Source: Candidatus Micrarchaeum sp. (lineage in GTDB: Archaea > SpSt-1190 > DYHY01). Taken from it: a stretch of DNA of 63,751 bases. A program made the position numbers and the translations under genes. Positions 1-8,657 of the stretch are shown here, piece by piece. The stretch covers positions 51,265 to 115,015 of the forward strand of contig DYHY01000001.1 of the NCBI GenBank assembly GCA_020723935.1, in the 5' to 3' direction. The stretch's first letter is position 1; the number at the start of each line of letters is the position of its first letter. Under the pieces are notes generated by a model. The model saw only the letters and a program-made list of their open reading frames with translations. It searched no databases and had not been told where the DNA came from.

Positions 1-268
1 GCCCGCCGATCTTCTGCGTGGCGGACGTCACGACGAGCGTCTTGTAGGACCCGGCGGAGACCGAGAAGTCGGGCGAGTTGACGGAGCTGAAGGAAGCGGC
101 GTCGCCCGCAAGGGTGATGTGGAAATACGCCGCGGAATCTCCGGTGTTGTCGACGGAAACCTAGAAAGTCCCTCCCTTCGCCGAATCGAAGGTGAAGGTC
201 CCGCCCGACGGCGAGATCCCGTAGCCGGCAAGGGAAGGGGTGAGGAGGAGGATGAAGGCAAGGAGCAT
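1..268 (-). pseudogene. Exported beta-sandwich protein, partial, amber at codon 36
   Basis: Reading leftwards from the ATG at 266-268 gives a signal peptide (MLLAFILLLTPSLAGYG) followed by a Ser/Thr/Gly-rich beta-sandwich-like stretch that runs off the left edge of the window. An in-frame TAG lies at 161-163, after residue 35 (GGTF-stop-VSVDNTG). The same frame continues open for all 53 remaining codons with the composition of an archaeal surface domain (VSVDNTGDSAAYFHI, SAGSYKTLVVTSA). One substitution from TGG or CAG would explain the TAG. No family can be named from this fragment. Whether it is a pseudogene, a sequencing error or a read-through gene cannot be decided here. The left end is cut by the window. 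Confidence 0.5.
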
Positions 269-412
269 TAGGCGCGCCGCCGGAAACGGAGGCAAGGCTT
301 GGCCATTTCTGACCGCCCTTCTTCCTAGCCCCAAATCTAACCAGCCATCCTAGCGAATGCTTATTTCACAGTGGAAACTCGGCCCCTTTTTTAGGTTTTG
401 TCAGAAAAGGGC

Positions 413-1756
413 TTAACCAGTCCTGCGCAAAATACGGATTCTCCCGACGACGGGCTCGATGACCTCCCCGGCCTGCGAATAGCTGGAAGGATCGGCATAC
501 GCCGCATAGGGGGCCTGGCCGTAATAGTAGTCGGAAACCACGAGGACGTCGGGCCTGCGCGACGGCGGGCCCGTTATCGAGACGCTTGTGGGCGTGAGGT
601 CAATCTCGCCCCCGGCGAGCGGCACGCCGGATTCGAGCGAAGCAAGGACTGCCTCCGGTGTGCCCCAGACGCTTCCGCCCGCTCCCGCCGACTCGCGCAC
701 GAGGGCCGCGATCTCAGGTAGGTGCGGCGCGCCGTCCGAGAGGAGATCGCCGCGCGCAAGCATCGCCGCGGTCGCCATCGCGAAGAGGAGCGCGAAGACA
801 GCCCCTATCCTCCGGAACCGCGAGCCCGAGAGGGCGGTTGAGGCCGAGATTGCGAGGAAAGGGATGAGGAACTGGGGCGTGTTGTTGGTCACGCCGGGGA
901 AGAGGGCGAGAAGGACGGCGCCGCAGACCGCCGCGGAGACGAACAGCGGGTCCTTGGCGCGCAGGAGGGCGACCGCGATCAGAGGGAGGGCGTAGACAAG
1001 GAGGAACGAGTAGAACACGGACGCGTTGTCTGCCCCCTGGGAGGCGCGGGCCCGTCCGATCGTCTGCGAGAGGACGGCCTGGGAGAGGAAGGCTCCGCCC
1101 GTCGCTACACCGATCAGCAGGGCGGCCGCGGCGCAGATCGCGACAGCGAGGAGAATCTCACGCGCGTTCCTGCGGAAGGCTGCAAGATATGCCGCCGCCC
1201 ATATCGCCGCGGAGAATTCCGTGAGGATCGCGGCGCAGAGGAAGAGACCGGCTGCTCGGGGGGCGCGTCTCACCTCGAGGAAATGATGAGCGAGGAGGAG
1301 GAGGAGCGAGAGGAGGGGGAGGGGGAGGGAGAGGGAATGCCAATAGAAGAAGCCGAAGGAAGCGCAGAAGAGCGCCGCTGCGAGGAGGCCCGCGCCGCGC
1401 CCTGCATAGGACGACGCGGTCTTGTAGACGACCAGGGCCGAGAGGGCAGAGAGGATCAGCGAGAGGATCTTCGAGGACAGGAGCGGGGGGAGGCCGGTGG
1501 CGAGGAGGAAAGCCGCATTCGCGTAGATGAAAGCGGGCGGATGCGCGTAGAAGAATCCCGCATAGGGGGCGGCCCCGCCGGCAATCGCCCTCGCCGCAGC
1601 GGCTCCTAGGGCCTCCTCGGCGTAGTATGTCGGGCGCAGGAAGAGGTGTGTGCGCGCCGCGAAGGAGGCGGCGATGACGTGGATGAGGGTGAGAAATGCG
1701 GCAAGATGCCCCGTCCGGAGGGGCTCGCGCGCCCCCTCTCCCCTTTCGTCTCCCAT
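413..1756 (-). CDS. GT-C type membrane glycosyltransferase
   Basis: A 447-aa protein with about ten hydrophobic segments over residues 20-340 and an extracytoplasmic soluble tail of about 100 residues. The first large loop contains YYAEEALGAAAARAIAGG followed by PYAGFFYAHPPAF. This matches the acidic-motif loop of GT-C enzymes such as the PMT/ArnT (GT39/GT83) families, which use polyprenyl-phosphate sugars to glycosylate proteins or lipids on the outer membrane face. The acceptor and sugar are unknown. It could act on the sequon-rich surface proteins at 15.6-30.4 kb, but that is inference. The frame is intact, unlike several neighbours. The short gene at 1760-1921 lies 3 bp upstream in the same direction, so the two are probably co-transcribed. 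Confidence 0.75.
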   Translation of the reverse strand: MGDERGEGAREPLRTGHLAAFLTLIHVIAASFAARTHLFLRPTYYAEEALGAAAARAIAGGAAPYAGFFYAHPPAFIYANAAFLLATGLPPLLSSKILSLILSALSALVVYKTASSYAGRGAGLLAAALFCASFGFFYWHSLSLPLPLLSLLLLLAHHFLEVRRAPRAAGLFLCAAILTEFSAAIWAAAYLAAFRRNAREILLAVAICAAAALLIGVATGGAFLSQAVLSQTIGRARASQGADNASVFYSFLLVYALPLIAVALLRAKDPLFVSAAVCGAVLLALFPGVTNNTPQFLIPFLAISASTALSGSRFRRIGAVFALLFAMATAAMLARGDLLSDGAPHLPEIAALVRESAGAGGSVWGTPEAVLASLESGVPLAGGEIDLTPTSVSITGPPSRRPDVLVVSDYYYGQAPYAAYADPSSYSQAGEVIEPVVGRIRILRRTG

Positions 1757-1759
1757 CTC

Positions 1760-1921
1760 CTATTTCTTGCCCTTTTCCGTCTTCTCTTTCCCGTCGCCGG
1801 CGCCGATCGCCTGCGCGATGCGCTCCACCGAGCCAGATATCCGCCTGAACTCCAGGTAGAACAGGAAGGCGAACACCACGAGCGGCAGCTGGCTTATCAT
1901 CACGGCGATTGACGTGTTCAT
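1760..1921 (-). CDS. Small single-pass membrane protein
   Basis: A 53-aa protein starting MNTSIAVMISQLPLVVFAFL, with one hydrophobic helix at about residues 5-22 and a charged C-terminus rich in Lys and Glu. Its stop codon is 3 bp from the start of the GT-C glycosyltransferase and the two share a strand, which suggests co-translation. No family is recognised. An N-out, C-in orientation is likely from the basic tail. It may be a small partner of the glycosyltransferase; this is only inferred from adjacency. Confidence 0.55.
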   Translation of the reverse strand: MNTSIAVMISQLPLVVFAFLFYLEFRRISGSVERIAQAIGAGDGKEKTEKGKK

Positions 1922-1962
1922 GGTGGCGGGGCGGGGCCCGAATAAAAGAATGCCGGCTTCCT

Positions 1963-2870
1963 CTACGCCGCGGGGTGGTCGAGGAGGCCGCGCCACAGCT
2001 CCAGGGTCCCTTGCAAGTAGTCCCTCAAGCGCTTCCAGCTCCTGACGGATGCGGCCGCCCGGGCGACGGACGCCGGTTTCGAATAGAACCTGCGGAACGC
2101 GCGGCGGCATGCGCCTTCCGATATTGAGGGGCGTTCTCCCGCAAGCGGCGTCCAGGGGTGCGGGATGAACACGTCGAAGGAGGCGAGGGTCGGCTCCAAG
2201 GACAGGACGAACTCCACACAGGAATCTAGGTCTGCGTCCCTCTGCCACGGGAGGCCCACTATCACGTGCGCCATTGTCTCTATGCCTGCTGCCCGGCAGC
2301 CGGCGAACGCGCGCATTATCCGGCGGATGGTAGTGCCCTTGCTCATCCTATTCAGGTCCTGCTGGAGCCCCGATTCCACGCCGAACTTGAGCATGTGGCA
2401 GCCGGCCCTCGCCATCAGGGCGAGGAGGCCGGAATCGACCGAATCCACCCTGCTGTTGGAGATCCAGGAAAGGCCCAGGCGCCGGGAGATCATCCCCTCG
2501 CACAGGTCCCTCGCGAAGGCGCGGTCGAGGGCCAGGTTCTCGTCGCGGAAGAAGACCTCCTTGAACCCCTGCGAGCGTATCTCCTCCAGCTCAGCGAGGA
2601 CGTTCCCCGCCGACCTGCGCCGGAAGGGCGTGCGCCTCGCGGTGCAGAAGGAGCACCCGTGCGGGCATCCGCGCGTCGCGAGGACGGTGGTCACGGGCTC
2701 GCGCAGGGCGATGGGGTTCGAATACATAGCATGGTCGACCAGGTCGCGGGCCGCGAAGGGAAGGGAATCGAGGTCGCGCACGTACGCCGGCTTCCTGACC
2801 GAGCGTGGCCGTGCGAGGAAGGAGGGCAGGCTCGCCTCAATGTCGCCCGCGAGGACGTAGTCGACGCCGG
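1963..2870 (-). pseudogene. Radical SAM protein fragment, 5' part missing
   Basis: About 300 codons of a cobalamin-binding-type radical SAM protein. It begins abruptly inside the end of the B12-binding domain (GVDYVLAGDIEASLPSFL). It continues through the linker (LDSLPFAARDLVD), the Fe-S motif RGCPHGCSFC (C-x3-C-x2-C) and the TIM-barrel core (NSRVDSVDSGLLALM, KFGVESGLQQ, HVIVGLPW). The catalytic core looks intact, but no start codon or N-terminal domain precedes it. Upstream it is joined out of frame to the beginning of a carbamoyltransferase. The product, if any were made, would lack about 150 N-terminal residues. Relatives in the window lie at 4423, 10923 and 59770. Confidence 0.7.
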
Positions 2871-3275
2871 CCGGAAGCCGTGCCTGGCGAGCTTGCGCGA
2901 GATTATCCCCTTGGAGGCTGCGCGGAAGAGGCCGCTGGAGCCTAAATCCCCGAGCTTGTATTCCACAAGCTTGTTCGCCGAGTCGAAGGCGGGCTTGCCC
3001 ATTGACCTTCGGGAATACGCATAGAAGCCGTCCTTCATCCCGGGAAAGACGCGCGTGAGGAAGTTCGTGAAGTCGGACGTGCATCCGGCGACGGAATCGA
3101 AGTCGGAGGGCGAAAGTTTGAGGACCGCGAGGGCAGAGAGGAGGGCCTTGTCGGGGAAGCAGTTCTCCTGCTTCCGCCTCGTGAACCGCTCCTCGTTCGC
3201 CGCGAAGAGGATTTTCCCGTCCTCCACGACCGCGACGCCCGAGTCGTGGCCGTCCCATATCCCCAGCGTGAGCAT
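2871..3275 (-). pseudogene. NodU/CmcH-type carbamoyltransferase, N-terminal fragment
   Basis: Starts at ATG 3275, about 27 nt downstream of a minus-strand TATA element at 3300-3307. The first 130 or so residues (LGIWDGHDSGVAVVEDG, AANEERFTRRKQENCFP) match the N-terminus of O-carbamoyltransferases (NodU/TobZ), which move the carbamoyl group of carbamoyl phosphate to a sugar hydroxyl. These enzymes are normally 500-600 aa. Here the match ends near KLARHGF at 2874-2894, where another frame carrying a radical SAM protein begins. The acyl-carbamate-forming C-terminal domain is absent, so this is a remnant with an intact promoter. Confidence 0.7.
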
Positions 3276-3299
3276 GCCGGCGGAGGGGCCGCGCCCCGG

Positions 3300-3307
3300 A
3301 TATAAAT
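3300..3307 (-). promoter_or_regulatory. TATA element of carbamoyltransferase remnant
   Basis: The minus strand reads ATTTATAT about 27 nt before the ATG at 3275. The spacing places the transcription start at or next to the start codon (leaderless). Confidence 0.5.
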
Positions 3308-3335
3308 CCCTCGCCCGGCCGCCCCGCGGCGCCGC

Positions 3336-4331
3336 TCAGAAATAGTTGGAAGCGTAGTGCAGGACGCTTCGCGGGTCAAGGAACAGCAGGGAGTTCCATT
3401 CTGAGTGGCAGTTGAAATAGCAGTTGCACTTGTCGTAGGCCGGGAGCCTGCGGAAGGCTTCCAGGAACCCCCTCTTCCTGCCGTCGACGGACGCCTCCTC
3501 CTTGATGAAGCACGGGGAGACCATCCCGTCCGGGAACACGTAGCAGAAGAGGAGGCCTGCGTTGCAGGGCCCGGCCTTCGTCCCGAAGAGCTTGGAGACG
3601 TACGCGCCCGACATCCGGAAGAGCTTCGGGGTCTTCTCCAGTTCCCTTTGTATGATCCCTAGCGCCATCCTGTAATTGGGATGCTTGGATGCGAACGGCT
3701 CGTAGCTGGAACTGCCGGCCAGCCTGTTGTACCGGTCGCCGTATATCGGCTGGAAAGCCACCTGGACGCCCAGCTTCCTCGAGAGCGCTATCAGCTCGCG
3801 CACGCCCCTGCAGCCGTCCGCCATGGTCGCCGGGGAGAGGACCGACATCATCGAGACGCGCACGCCCCTGCTCTTGGCGAGTTTCACGCCCGCGATCGCC
3901 TGCCTGAAGGAGCCCTTGCCGCGCATGAGGTCGTGCTCCCTTTGCGGTCCGTCGACCGAGATGCTGAGGAGGTCCAGGGCCCGGCAGGCTTCGATGTGCT
4001 CGCCCATCAGGAAGCCGTTGCTGTTGACCGAGACGGCCATCCCGAGGTCCTTCCCCCTGAAGATGACGTCGTCTATGTCGTCCTTGAGGAAGGCCTCGCC
4101 CCCGGTCATGTTCCATGAGATGCACCCGGCGCGCGCGAACTCGCCCATCATCCGGAAGGTTTCCGCCGTCGTCATCTCCTTCCTGGGTGTGCTCCAGATC
4201 CCGCAGTACTTGCAGGAGAGGTTGCAGCGGAAGGTTATGTTGTGGCCGACGATCAGCGGGGTCTTTGCTTCGGCCTTCGACATCAGGACCGCGGACGCGG
4301 CCCTTGCAAGCTTGCACAGCCTTCCCCGCAT
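3336..4331 (-). CDS. Radical SAM/SPASM domain protein
   Basis: Start chosen at ATG 4331 because a TATA element (4355-4362) lies about 27 nt upstream; this gives 331 aa. Residues 30-45 hold FRCNLSCKYCGIW (C-x3-C-x2-C), the radical SAM [4Fe-4S] motif. MTGGEAFL is the usual SAM-binding GGEP-like turn and SVDGPQREHD the following strand. The C-terminal third has spaced cysteines (GPCNAGLLFC, DGMVSPCF, CNCYFNCHSEW) typical of a SPASM or twitch domain that holds one or two auxiliary Fe-S clusters. SPASM enzymes modify peptides, sugars or lipids; the substrate here is unknown. The frame is intact. It is divergent from the rSAM gene at 4423 and shares the 90-bp promoter region with it. Confidence 0.85.
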   Translation of the reverse strand: MRGRLCKLARAASAVLMSKAEAKTPLIVGHNITFRCNLSCKYCGIWSTPRKEMTTAETFRMMGEFARAGCISWNMTGGEAFLKDDIDDVIFRGKDLGMAVSVNSNGFLMGEHIEACRALDLLSISVDGPQREHDLMRGKGSFRQAIAGVKLAKSRGVRVSMMSVLSPATMADGCRGVRELIALSRKLGVQVAFQPIYGDRYNRLAGSSSYEPFASKHPNYRMALGIIQRELEKTPKLFRMSGAYVSKLFGTKAGPCNAGLLFCYVFPDGMVSPCFIKEEASVDGRKRGFLEAFRRLPAYDKCNCYFNCHSEWNSLLFLDPRSVLHYASNYF

Positions 4332-4354
4332 GACGCCAGGAGCCCTAGGCCCAG

Positions 4355-4399
4355 TTTTATAACACTTCCAGCCGCCCCCGGGGCCGACAAGAATAAAAG
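4355..4399. promoter_or_regulatory. Divergent TATA elements between two radical SAM genes
   Basis: TTATAAAA reads on the minus strand at 4355-4362, 27 nt before the ATG at 4331. AATAAAAG reads on the plus strand at 4392-4399, 27 nt before the ATG at 4423. Both spacings predict leaderless mRNAs. Confidence 0.6.
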
Positions 4400-4422
4400 C
4401 GTCGGCAAGGGGCCCCGGCGAA

Positions 4423-5856
4423 ATGAGAGTCCTTCTCCTCAACCCGCCGCCCGTCGGCCAGCCTGCGTTCGTGCGCGAGGGCCGCTGCATGAACAGGCAG
4501 TCGACGTGGGAGTGCCTCTGGCCGCCCCTGACGCTCATGTACCTCTCGTCCGTCCTGAGGAGGGCCGGCCACGAGACGAGGATCTTCGACGGGATTGTGG
4601 AGAAGGGCGGGATCGCCGGCGTCAAGTCCGTCGCCGGGGAGTTCCGGCCCGACCTTGCGATACTGAACACGTCCACACCCACCATAGGCGGGGATCTAAA
4701 GTCCGCGCGGCTCCTCAAGGCCAGGGGCGTGAAGGTCGCCCTCGTCGGCGTGCATCCGACGGGGGAGCACCTGAGCCTCGTCAGGGACCCTGCGGTCGAT
4801 TTCGTGATAAGGAACGAGCCCGAGGAGACGGCGCGCGAGCTGGCCGGGGCGCTCTCCAAGGGGAAGCCCCTCTCGAAGGTCGCCGGGATAACCTACAAGG
4901 CCTCAGGGGGGAAGGTGAGGGCGAACGCGCCGCGCCCGTTCATAGCAGACATCACTTCCCTTCCCTGGCCCGACAGGGAGGAGGTAGACAACTCCCGCTA
5001 CAAGCTCCCCTTCTCGGGCCGCAGGTTCACGCTCATAAACACTTCCCGCGGCTGCCCGTATTCCTGCACCTACTGCACGGCTTCGGTCTACTACGGCAAG
5101 AGGTTCCGCGCGAGGGACGCGAAGAGCATCGCCGACGAGATGGCGGACGCCAAGGCCCGCTACGGGATAAGCGACTTCCTTTTCTGGGCCGACGAGTTCA
5201 CGTTCGACAGGAAGGCGGTCGTCTCGCTGTGCGAGGAGCTGATAGATCGCAAGATGAACGCGAAGTGGTTCGCCAACAGCCGCGTGGATTCCGCCGACGA
5301 GGGCCTCCTGAAGCTCATGAGGAAAGCGGGTTGCTGGATGGTGTCCTTCGGGATAGAGTCGGCGAGCCAAGAGATCCTCGACAACGTGAAGAAGGGTGCG
5401 AAGGTCGGGCGGGCCGTCGAGGCGGTGCGGGCCGCGAAGAGGGCGGGGCTCAAGACAATAGGCCATTTCATACTGGGCCTCCCCGGCGAGACGCGCGAGA
5501 CGGCCCTCAGGACAATACGCTTCGCGCGGGAGCTGGACGTGGACTATGCGCAGTTCTACGTCGCGACGCCCTACGTCGGCACGCCGTTCCACGACTACTG
5601 CGCGAGGAACGGCCTGATACTCGAGAGCGACACAGCCAAGCACGAGATAAACAACGCGGTCATACGCGAGGGTGCCCTCTCGCGAGCGGACCTCACCGCC
5701 CTCAGGAACTCCGCTTTCAAGGAGTTCTACCTGCGCCCCTCCTACATCGTGAAGACTGTGGCGGAGGCCGCGATGTCGCCGGCGACCCTCCTCGCGACGG
5801 CGGTCCAGTCGGCGACGTATCTCACGGACTGGGGCGCGAGGAAGGTCCAGAAGTAA
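4423..5856 (+). CDS. Cobalamin-binding-type radical SAM protein (intact)
   Basis: A 477-aa protein with the two-domain layout of B12-binding radical SAM enzymes. An N-terminal Rossmann-like domain (MRVLLLNPPPVG, PDLAILNTSTPT, VALVGVHPTGEHL, VDFVIRNEPEET) spans about residues 1-150. The radical SAM barrel follows with RGCPYSCTYCTAS (C-x3-C-x2-C) near residue 210, then ANSRVDSADEGLLKLM, SFGIESASQEIL and ILGLPGETRETA. Such enzymes catalyse methylations, ring formations or C-C bond formations on unreactive carbons, often in lipid or natural-product synthesis. The canonical B12-ligand His motif is not obvious, so cobalamin binding is assumed from the fold. It is the best preserved of the rSAM genes in the island and ends 8 bp from a convergent UbiA pseudogene. 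Confidence 0.85.
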   Translation: MRVLLLNPPPVGQPAFVREGRCMNRQSTWECLWPPLTLMYLSSVLRRAGHETRIFDGIVEKGGIAGVKSVAGEFRPDLAILNTSTPTIGGDLKSARLLKARGVKVALVGVHPTGEHLSLVRDPAVDFVIRNEPEETARELAGALSKGKPLSKVAGITYKASGGKVRANAPRPFIADITSLPWPDREEVDNSRYKLPFSGRRFTLINTSRGCPYSCTYCTASVYYGKRFRARDAKSIADEMADAKARYGISDFLFWADEFTFDRKAVVSLCEELIDRKMNAKWFANSRVDSADEGLLKLMRKAGCWMVSFGIESASQEILDNVKKGAKVGRAVEAVRAAKRAGLKTIGHFILGLPGETRETALRTIRFARELDVDYAQFYVATPYVGTPFHDYCARNGLILESDTAKHEINNAVIREGALSRADLTALRNSAFKEFYLRPSYIVKTVAEAAMSPATLLATAVQSATYLTDWGARKVQK

Positions 5857-5864
5857 GCCCCTTT

Positions 5865-6721
5865 CTAAGGCATGCCGCCCGGAAGAAGGACTGCTGCTGC
5901 GAGGCGCAGGAGCAGCTCCTCCCTCCCAAGGAGCCTCGTCCTCAGAGCCGAAAAGCCCGAGGGCGCGCGGGCGCCGAGGATCATAAGGAGCCTTCCCGTC
6001 CCGAACAGCAAGGAGATCGCGAGGCTCGCTCCGCGCAGGAGGAGGAGGAGGAAGGGGGGAGGAGCGCTGCGCCGAGGGCGCCGGCCTTCCCGAAGGAGGC
6101 GAAAGTCGTGAGCCTTCCCGCTCCAGCGTCCGTTTCCGCGTGGGCGATCTCATGAACGGCTTCCGACAGGACGTAGAAGGAGAGGACGCAGAGGAGGAAG
6201 GGCAGCAGGCGATCGGAGAGCGGGGGGAGGGAATTCGCGAATGCCGATTTCACGAGCACGAGGGAGAATCCTGCGACGTTGGATGCCACGTCAGCTAGCT
6301 TGCGGTTCCTGAGGCCAGAGGCGGGGCGGAATAGGCCAGGAATATCAGGAGTATCGCAAGGAGGGAGACGAATGCCGGCCCCGGGAGAAGGAGGAGGGCT
6401 CCGGCGAGGACCGCGAGGATCGCCGGGAGGAACGCGAGGAACGCCGCAAGGGGCGCGCCGTTTCTAGCCGCGAACTCCCCGACCGCGTTGTCCTCGCCCT
6501 CGATCGCCGAGTCGAAGAGATCGTTCACGGAGTAGGCGAAACAGAGCGCGAGGAACGTGCAGAGGGCGTCTGCCAGAAGGACCGTCCAACCGCTGCGGGC
6601 GCCGGCTATCGCGAAGGGCACGACGCAGAGGAAGAGTATTGGCAGGTGGTCTCGCACGCGGTAGAATTCCGGCAGGGCTGGCGCACGGCCGATGCTGTCG
6701 CTTGCGGGCTCTCCAGGGCAT
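5865..6721 (-). pseudogene. UbiA-family prenyltransferase, multiply frameshifted
   Basis: Three successive frames spell one UbiA protein. The first contains HLPILFLCVVPFAIAG and the Asp-rich motif NDLFDSAIEGEDN. The second contains RNRKLADVASNVAG and the second motif region EAVHEIAHAETDAGAG. The third gives the last hydrophobic helices. The first break (near 6305) is explained by one missing base between PPL and LRNRK. The next is in a run of six C near 6060. A further shift between ATG 6721 and codon 6657 is possible. A TATA-like box lies near 6748-6755. UbiA enzymes attach prenyl chains to acceptors; the archaeal lipid enzyme DGGGP synthase belongs here, so loss would matter for membrane synthesis. 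If that is what it is, indels from sequencing should be excluded first. Confidence 0.7.
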
Positions 6722-6763
6722 CTCGGAGGGGGATGCGGCGGCCTGCTTAATATGTGCTCCTTC

Positions 6764-8539
6764 TCAGGCCGACTGGTAGTAGTATTCGCCCGAACCCTTC
6801 TGCTCCCTGTCCAGGCGGCTCGCCTCCTTGTTGGAGCGCGGGCGCTTGGTGTCCGGGTCCCTGCGGAAGGTGACGCCCAGGTCCTTGAGGAAAGCGTTCA
6901 TCCCCTCGCGCATCGGGAGTGGGGCGCTCGCGCTGCACGAGACAGAGGGCTCGCCCGAGAAGACCATCAGGCTCTCGGAGACGTAGTCTATGAAGAGTAT
7001 GTCGTGGTCGACCACCATTACCGCGGCCCCGCGCTTCTCGTTGATGCGCCGGATGAACTTGGCGACCGAGAGCCTCTGCTCCGCGTCGAGGTTGGCGGAG
7101 GGCTCGTCAAGGAGGTAGATGTCGGCCTTCCTCGCCATCGCCGAGGCGATTGACACCCTCTGGATCTCCCCGCCCGAGAGGTTGCCCATCCTCTTCGTCA
7201 TGAGCAGGCGCAGGGAGAGGGGCTCGACGACCTCGCTCTCGAAGTTCAGGTCGCTTGCCGCCGCCGCGGCCGCGTTGAGGACGGACTTCACCGTCGCCGA
7301 CCTGTCCGGGATCTCCAGGTACTGCGGCTTGTAGGAGAGGGATTTGGGGGAGTCTATCTCGCCGGAATCAGGGGCGATTTCCCCGGCGAGCATCCTCACG
7401 AGCGTCGTCTTCCCGGTCCCGTTCTCGCCGAGGATCCCGATGAGGTCGCCCTTGTGGATCTTCCCGGCGCCGACCTTGAGGGAGAAGGCGCCCAGGCGCT
7501 TCTCTAGGGCCGAGAACGACTGCACGACCGCCCGCTTCCTGCCGTGCTCGTAGGGGGCGCGCTCGACGAACCTTATCTGCGTGCTCCTGAAGCGCACGTT
7601 CTCGTCGGGCGAATAGCCGGAGAGGTAGACGTTTATCCCGACGCGCTGGGTCTTAGGGAGGGAAACTATCCCGTATATCATCGGCTCGCCGTAGAAGACG
7701 TGCACGAGGTCGGATGCGGAGTCAAGAAGCGTGAGGTCGTGCTCGACGAGGACGACGCCCTTCCTCTTCTCCTCGGAGAGGCTGCGCAGGCGCCCGGAGA
7801 GGGCCAGGCGCTCCTTGATGTCCAGGTAAGAGGAGGGCTCGTCGAAGAAGTAGATGTCTGCCTTCCTGGAGTAGGCGAGCGCTATTGAGAGGCGCTGCAG
7901 CTCGCCGCCGGAAAGCTCGCCCATCTTCCTGTCGGATATCAGGGCGAGGCGGAACTCCGAGACCGCCCCGGGAGGGAGCTTGGAGATGACGTCGGAGACC
8001 CTCTTTTCCAGGATCTTGGGCGGAAGGTCGGAAATCATCTGGGGCTTCACGGAGACCTCCAGCTTCCCGTCCTTGACGAGGAGGAAGTGCTTCTGGACCT
8101 CCTTGCCTGCGAAGAACTTCACGACGTCATCTATCTTCGCGCCGCGGTTCAGGTTCGGCACCACCTTCCCCGAGAGGATGTCCACGACCGTGCTCTTGCC
8201 GCAGCCGTTGGGGCCCAGGAACCCTATGACCTCGCCGGCCTTGGGCAGGGGAAGGCTCGCCCCGTAGAGCGCGAAGCCGTTCCTCCCGAACCGATGGAGC
8301 GGCTCGTCGAGGGCCTTGGGCAGGTTGACGATGGAAATCGCGTCGAATGGGCACGTCTTTATGCACAGGCCGCAGCCTATGCAAGTCTCCTCCTCTATTA
8401 TGATCTTCTTGTTCTCGGGGCTGGCCGATATCGTGTTCTTGCCGCTCCTTACGGGCGGGCAGACCTTGATGCACAAATACGGGCAGTCGGTAGGCGCCTT
8501 GCACTTGTCCAGGCGCACTATCGCTATTCTCCTAACCAT
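6764..8539 (-). CDS. ABCE1/RLI1 ribosome recycling ATPase
   Basis: A 591-aa protein with the full ABCE1 layout. Two N-terminal [4Fe-4S] ferredoxin motifs have cysteines at 13, 19, 23, 27 and 53, 56, 59, 63 (ETCIGCGLCIKTCPFDAI). NBD1 has Walker A GPNGCGKST near 109 and signature LSGGELQRLS. NBD2 has GENGTGKTT, LSGGEIQRVS and YLLDEPSANLD. ABCE1 splits terminated 70S-type ribosomes together with aRF1 or aPelota and joins initiation on the 30S subunit. It is intact among decayed neighbours, as expected for an essential gene. The start ATG at 8539 is chosen because the family begins with RIAIV. A TATA-like AATAAAAAG lies about 55 nt upstream (8591-8600), so a short 5' leader is possible here. Confidence 0.97.
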   Translation of the reverse strand: MVRRIAIVRLDKCKAPTDCPYLCIKVCPPVRSGKNTISASPENKKIIIEEETCIGCGLCIKTCPFDAISIVNLPKALDEPLHRFGRNGFALYGASLPLPKAGEVIGFLGPNGCGKSTVVDILSGKVVPNLNRGAKIDDVVKFFAGKEVQKHFLLVKDGKLEVSVKPQMISDLPPKILEKRVSDVISKLPPGAVSEFRLALISDRKMGELSGGELQRLSIALAYSRKADIYFFDEPSSYLDIKERLALSGRLRSLSEEKRKGVVLVEHDLTLLDSASDLVHVFYGEPMIYGIVSLPKTQRVGINVYLSGYSPDENVRFRSTQIRFVERAPYEHGRKRAVVQSFSALEKRLGAFSLKVGAGKIHKGDLIGILGENGTGKTTLVRMLAGEIAPDSGEIDSPKSLSYKPQYLEIPDRSATVKSVLNAAAAAASDLNFESEVVEPLSLRLLMTKRMGNLSGGEIQRVSIASAMARKADIYLLDEPSANLDAEQRLSVAKFIRRINEKRGAAVMVVDHDILFIDYVSESLMVFSGEPSVSCSASAPLPMREGMNAFLKDLGVTFRRDPDTKRPRSNKEASRLDREQKGSGEYYYQSA

Positions 8540-8625
8540 TTTCGTCGTTCGGGCCGCGCGCTTCTTCCTCCCGCGCAAGCCCCTTTTGCCCTTTTTATTA
8601 CTAGTTTCCCGGCTCCAGGGAAGGG

Positions 8626-8633
8626 TTTTTATT
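8626..8633 (+). promoter_or_regulatory. TATA element of NMN adenylyltransferase gene
   Basis: TTTTTATT sits about 28 nt before the GTG at 8658. The spacing supports a leaderless message starting with GTG. Confidence 0.45.
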
Positions 8634-8657
8634 GGGCGTCTGGCGGTCCCCTGTCCC

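Noticed and set aside
4242-6155. Long plus-strand reading frame of 637 codons
   Set aside because: It is rich in Arg/Gly/Pro, has no recognisable motif and lies over the rSAM gene at 4423 and the 3' end of UbiA; it is a GC-rich shadow frame.
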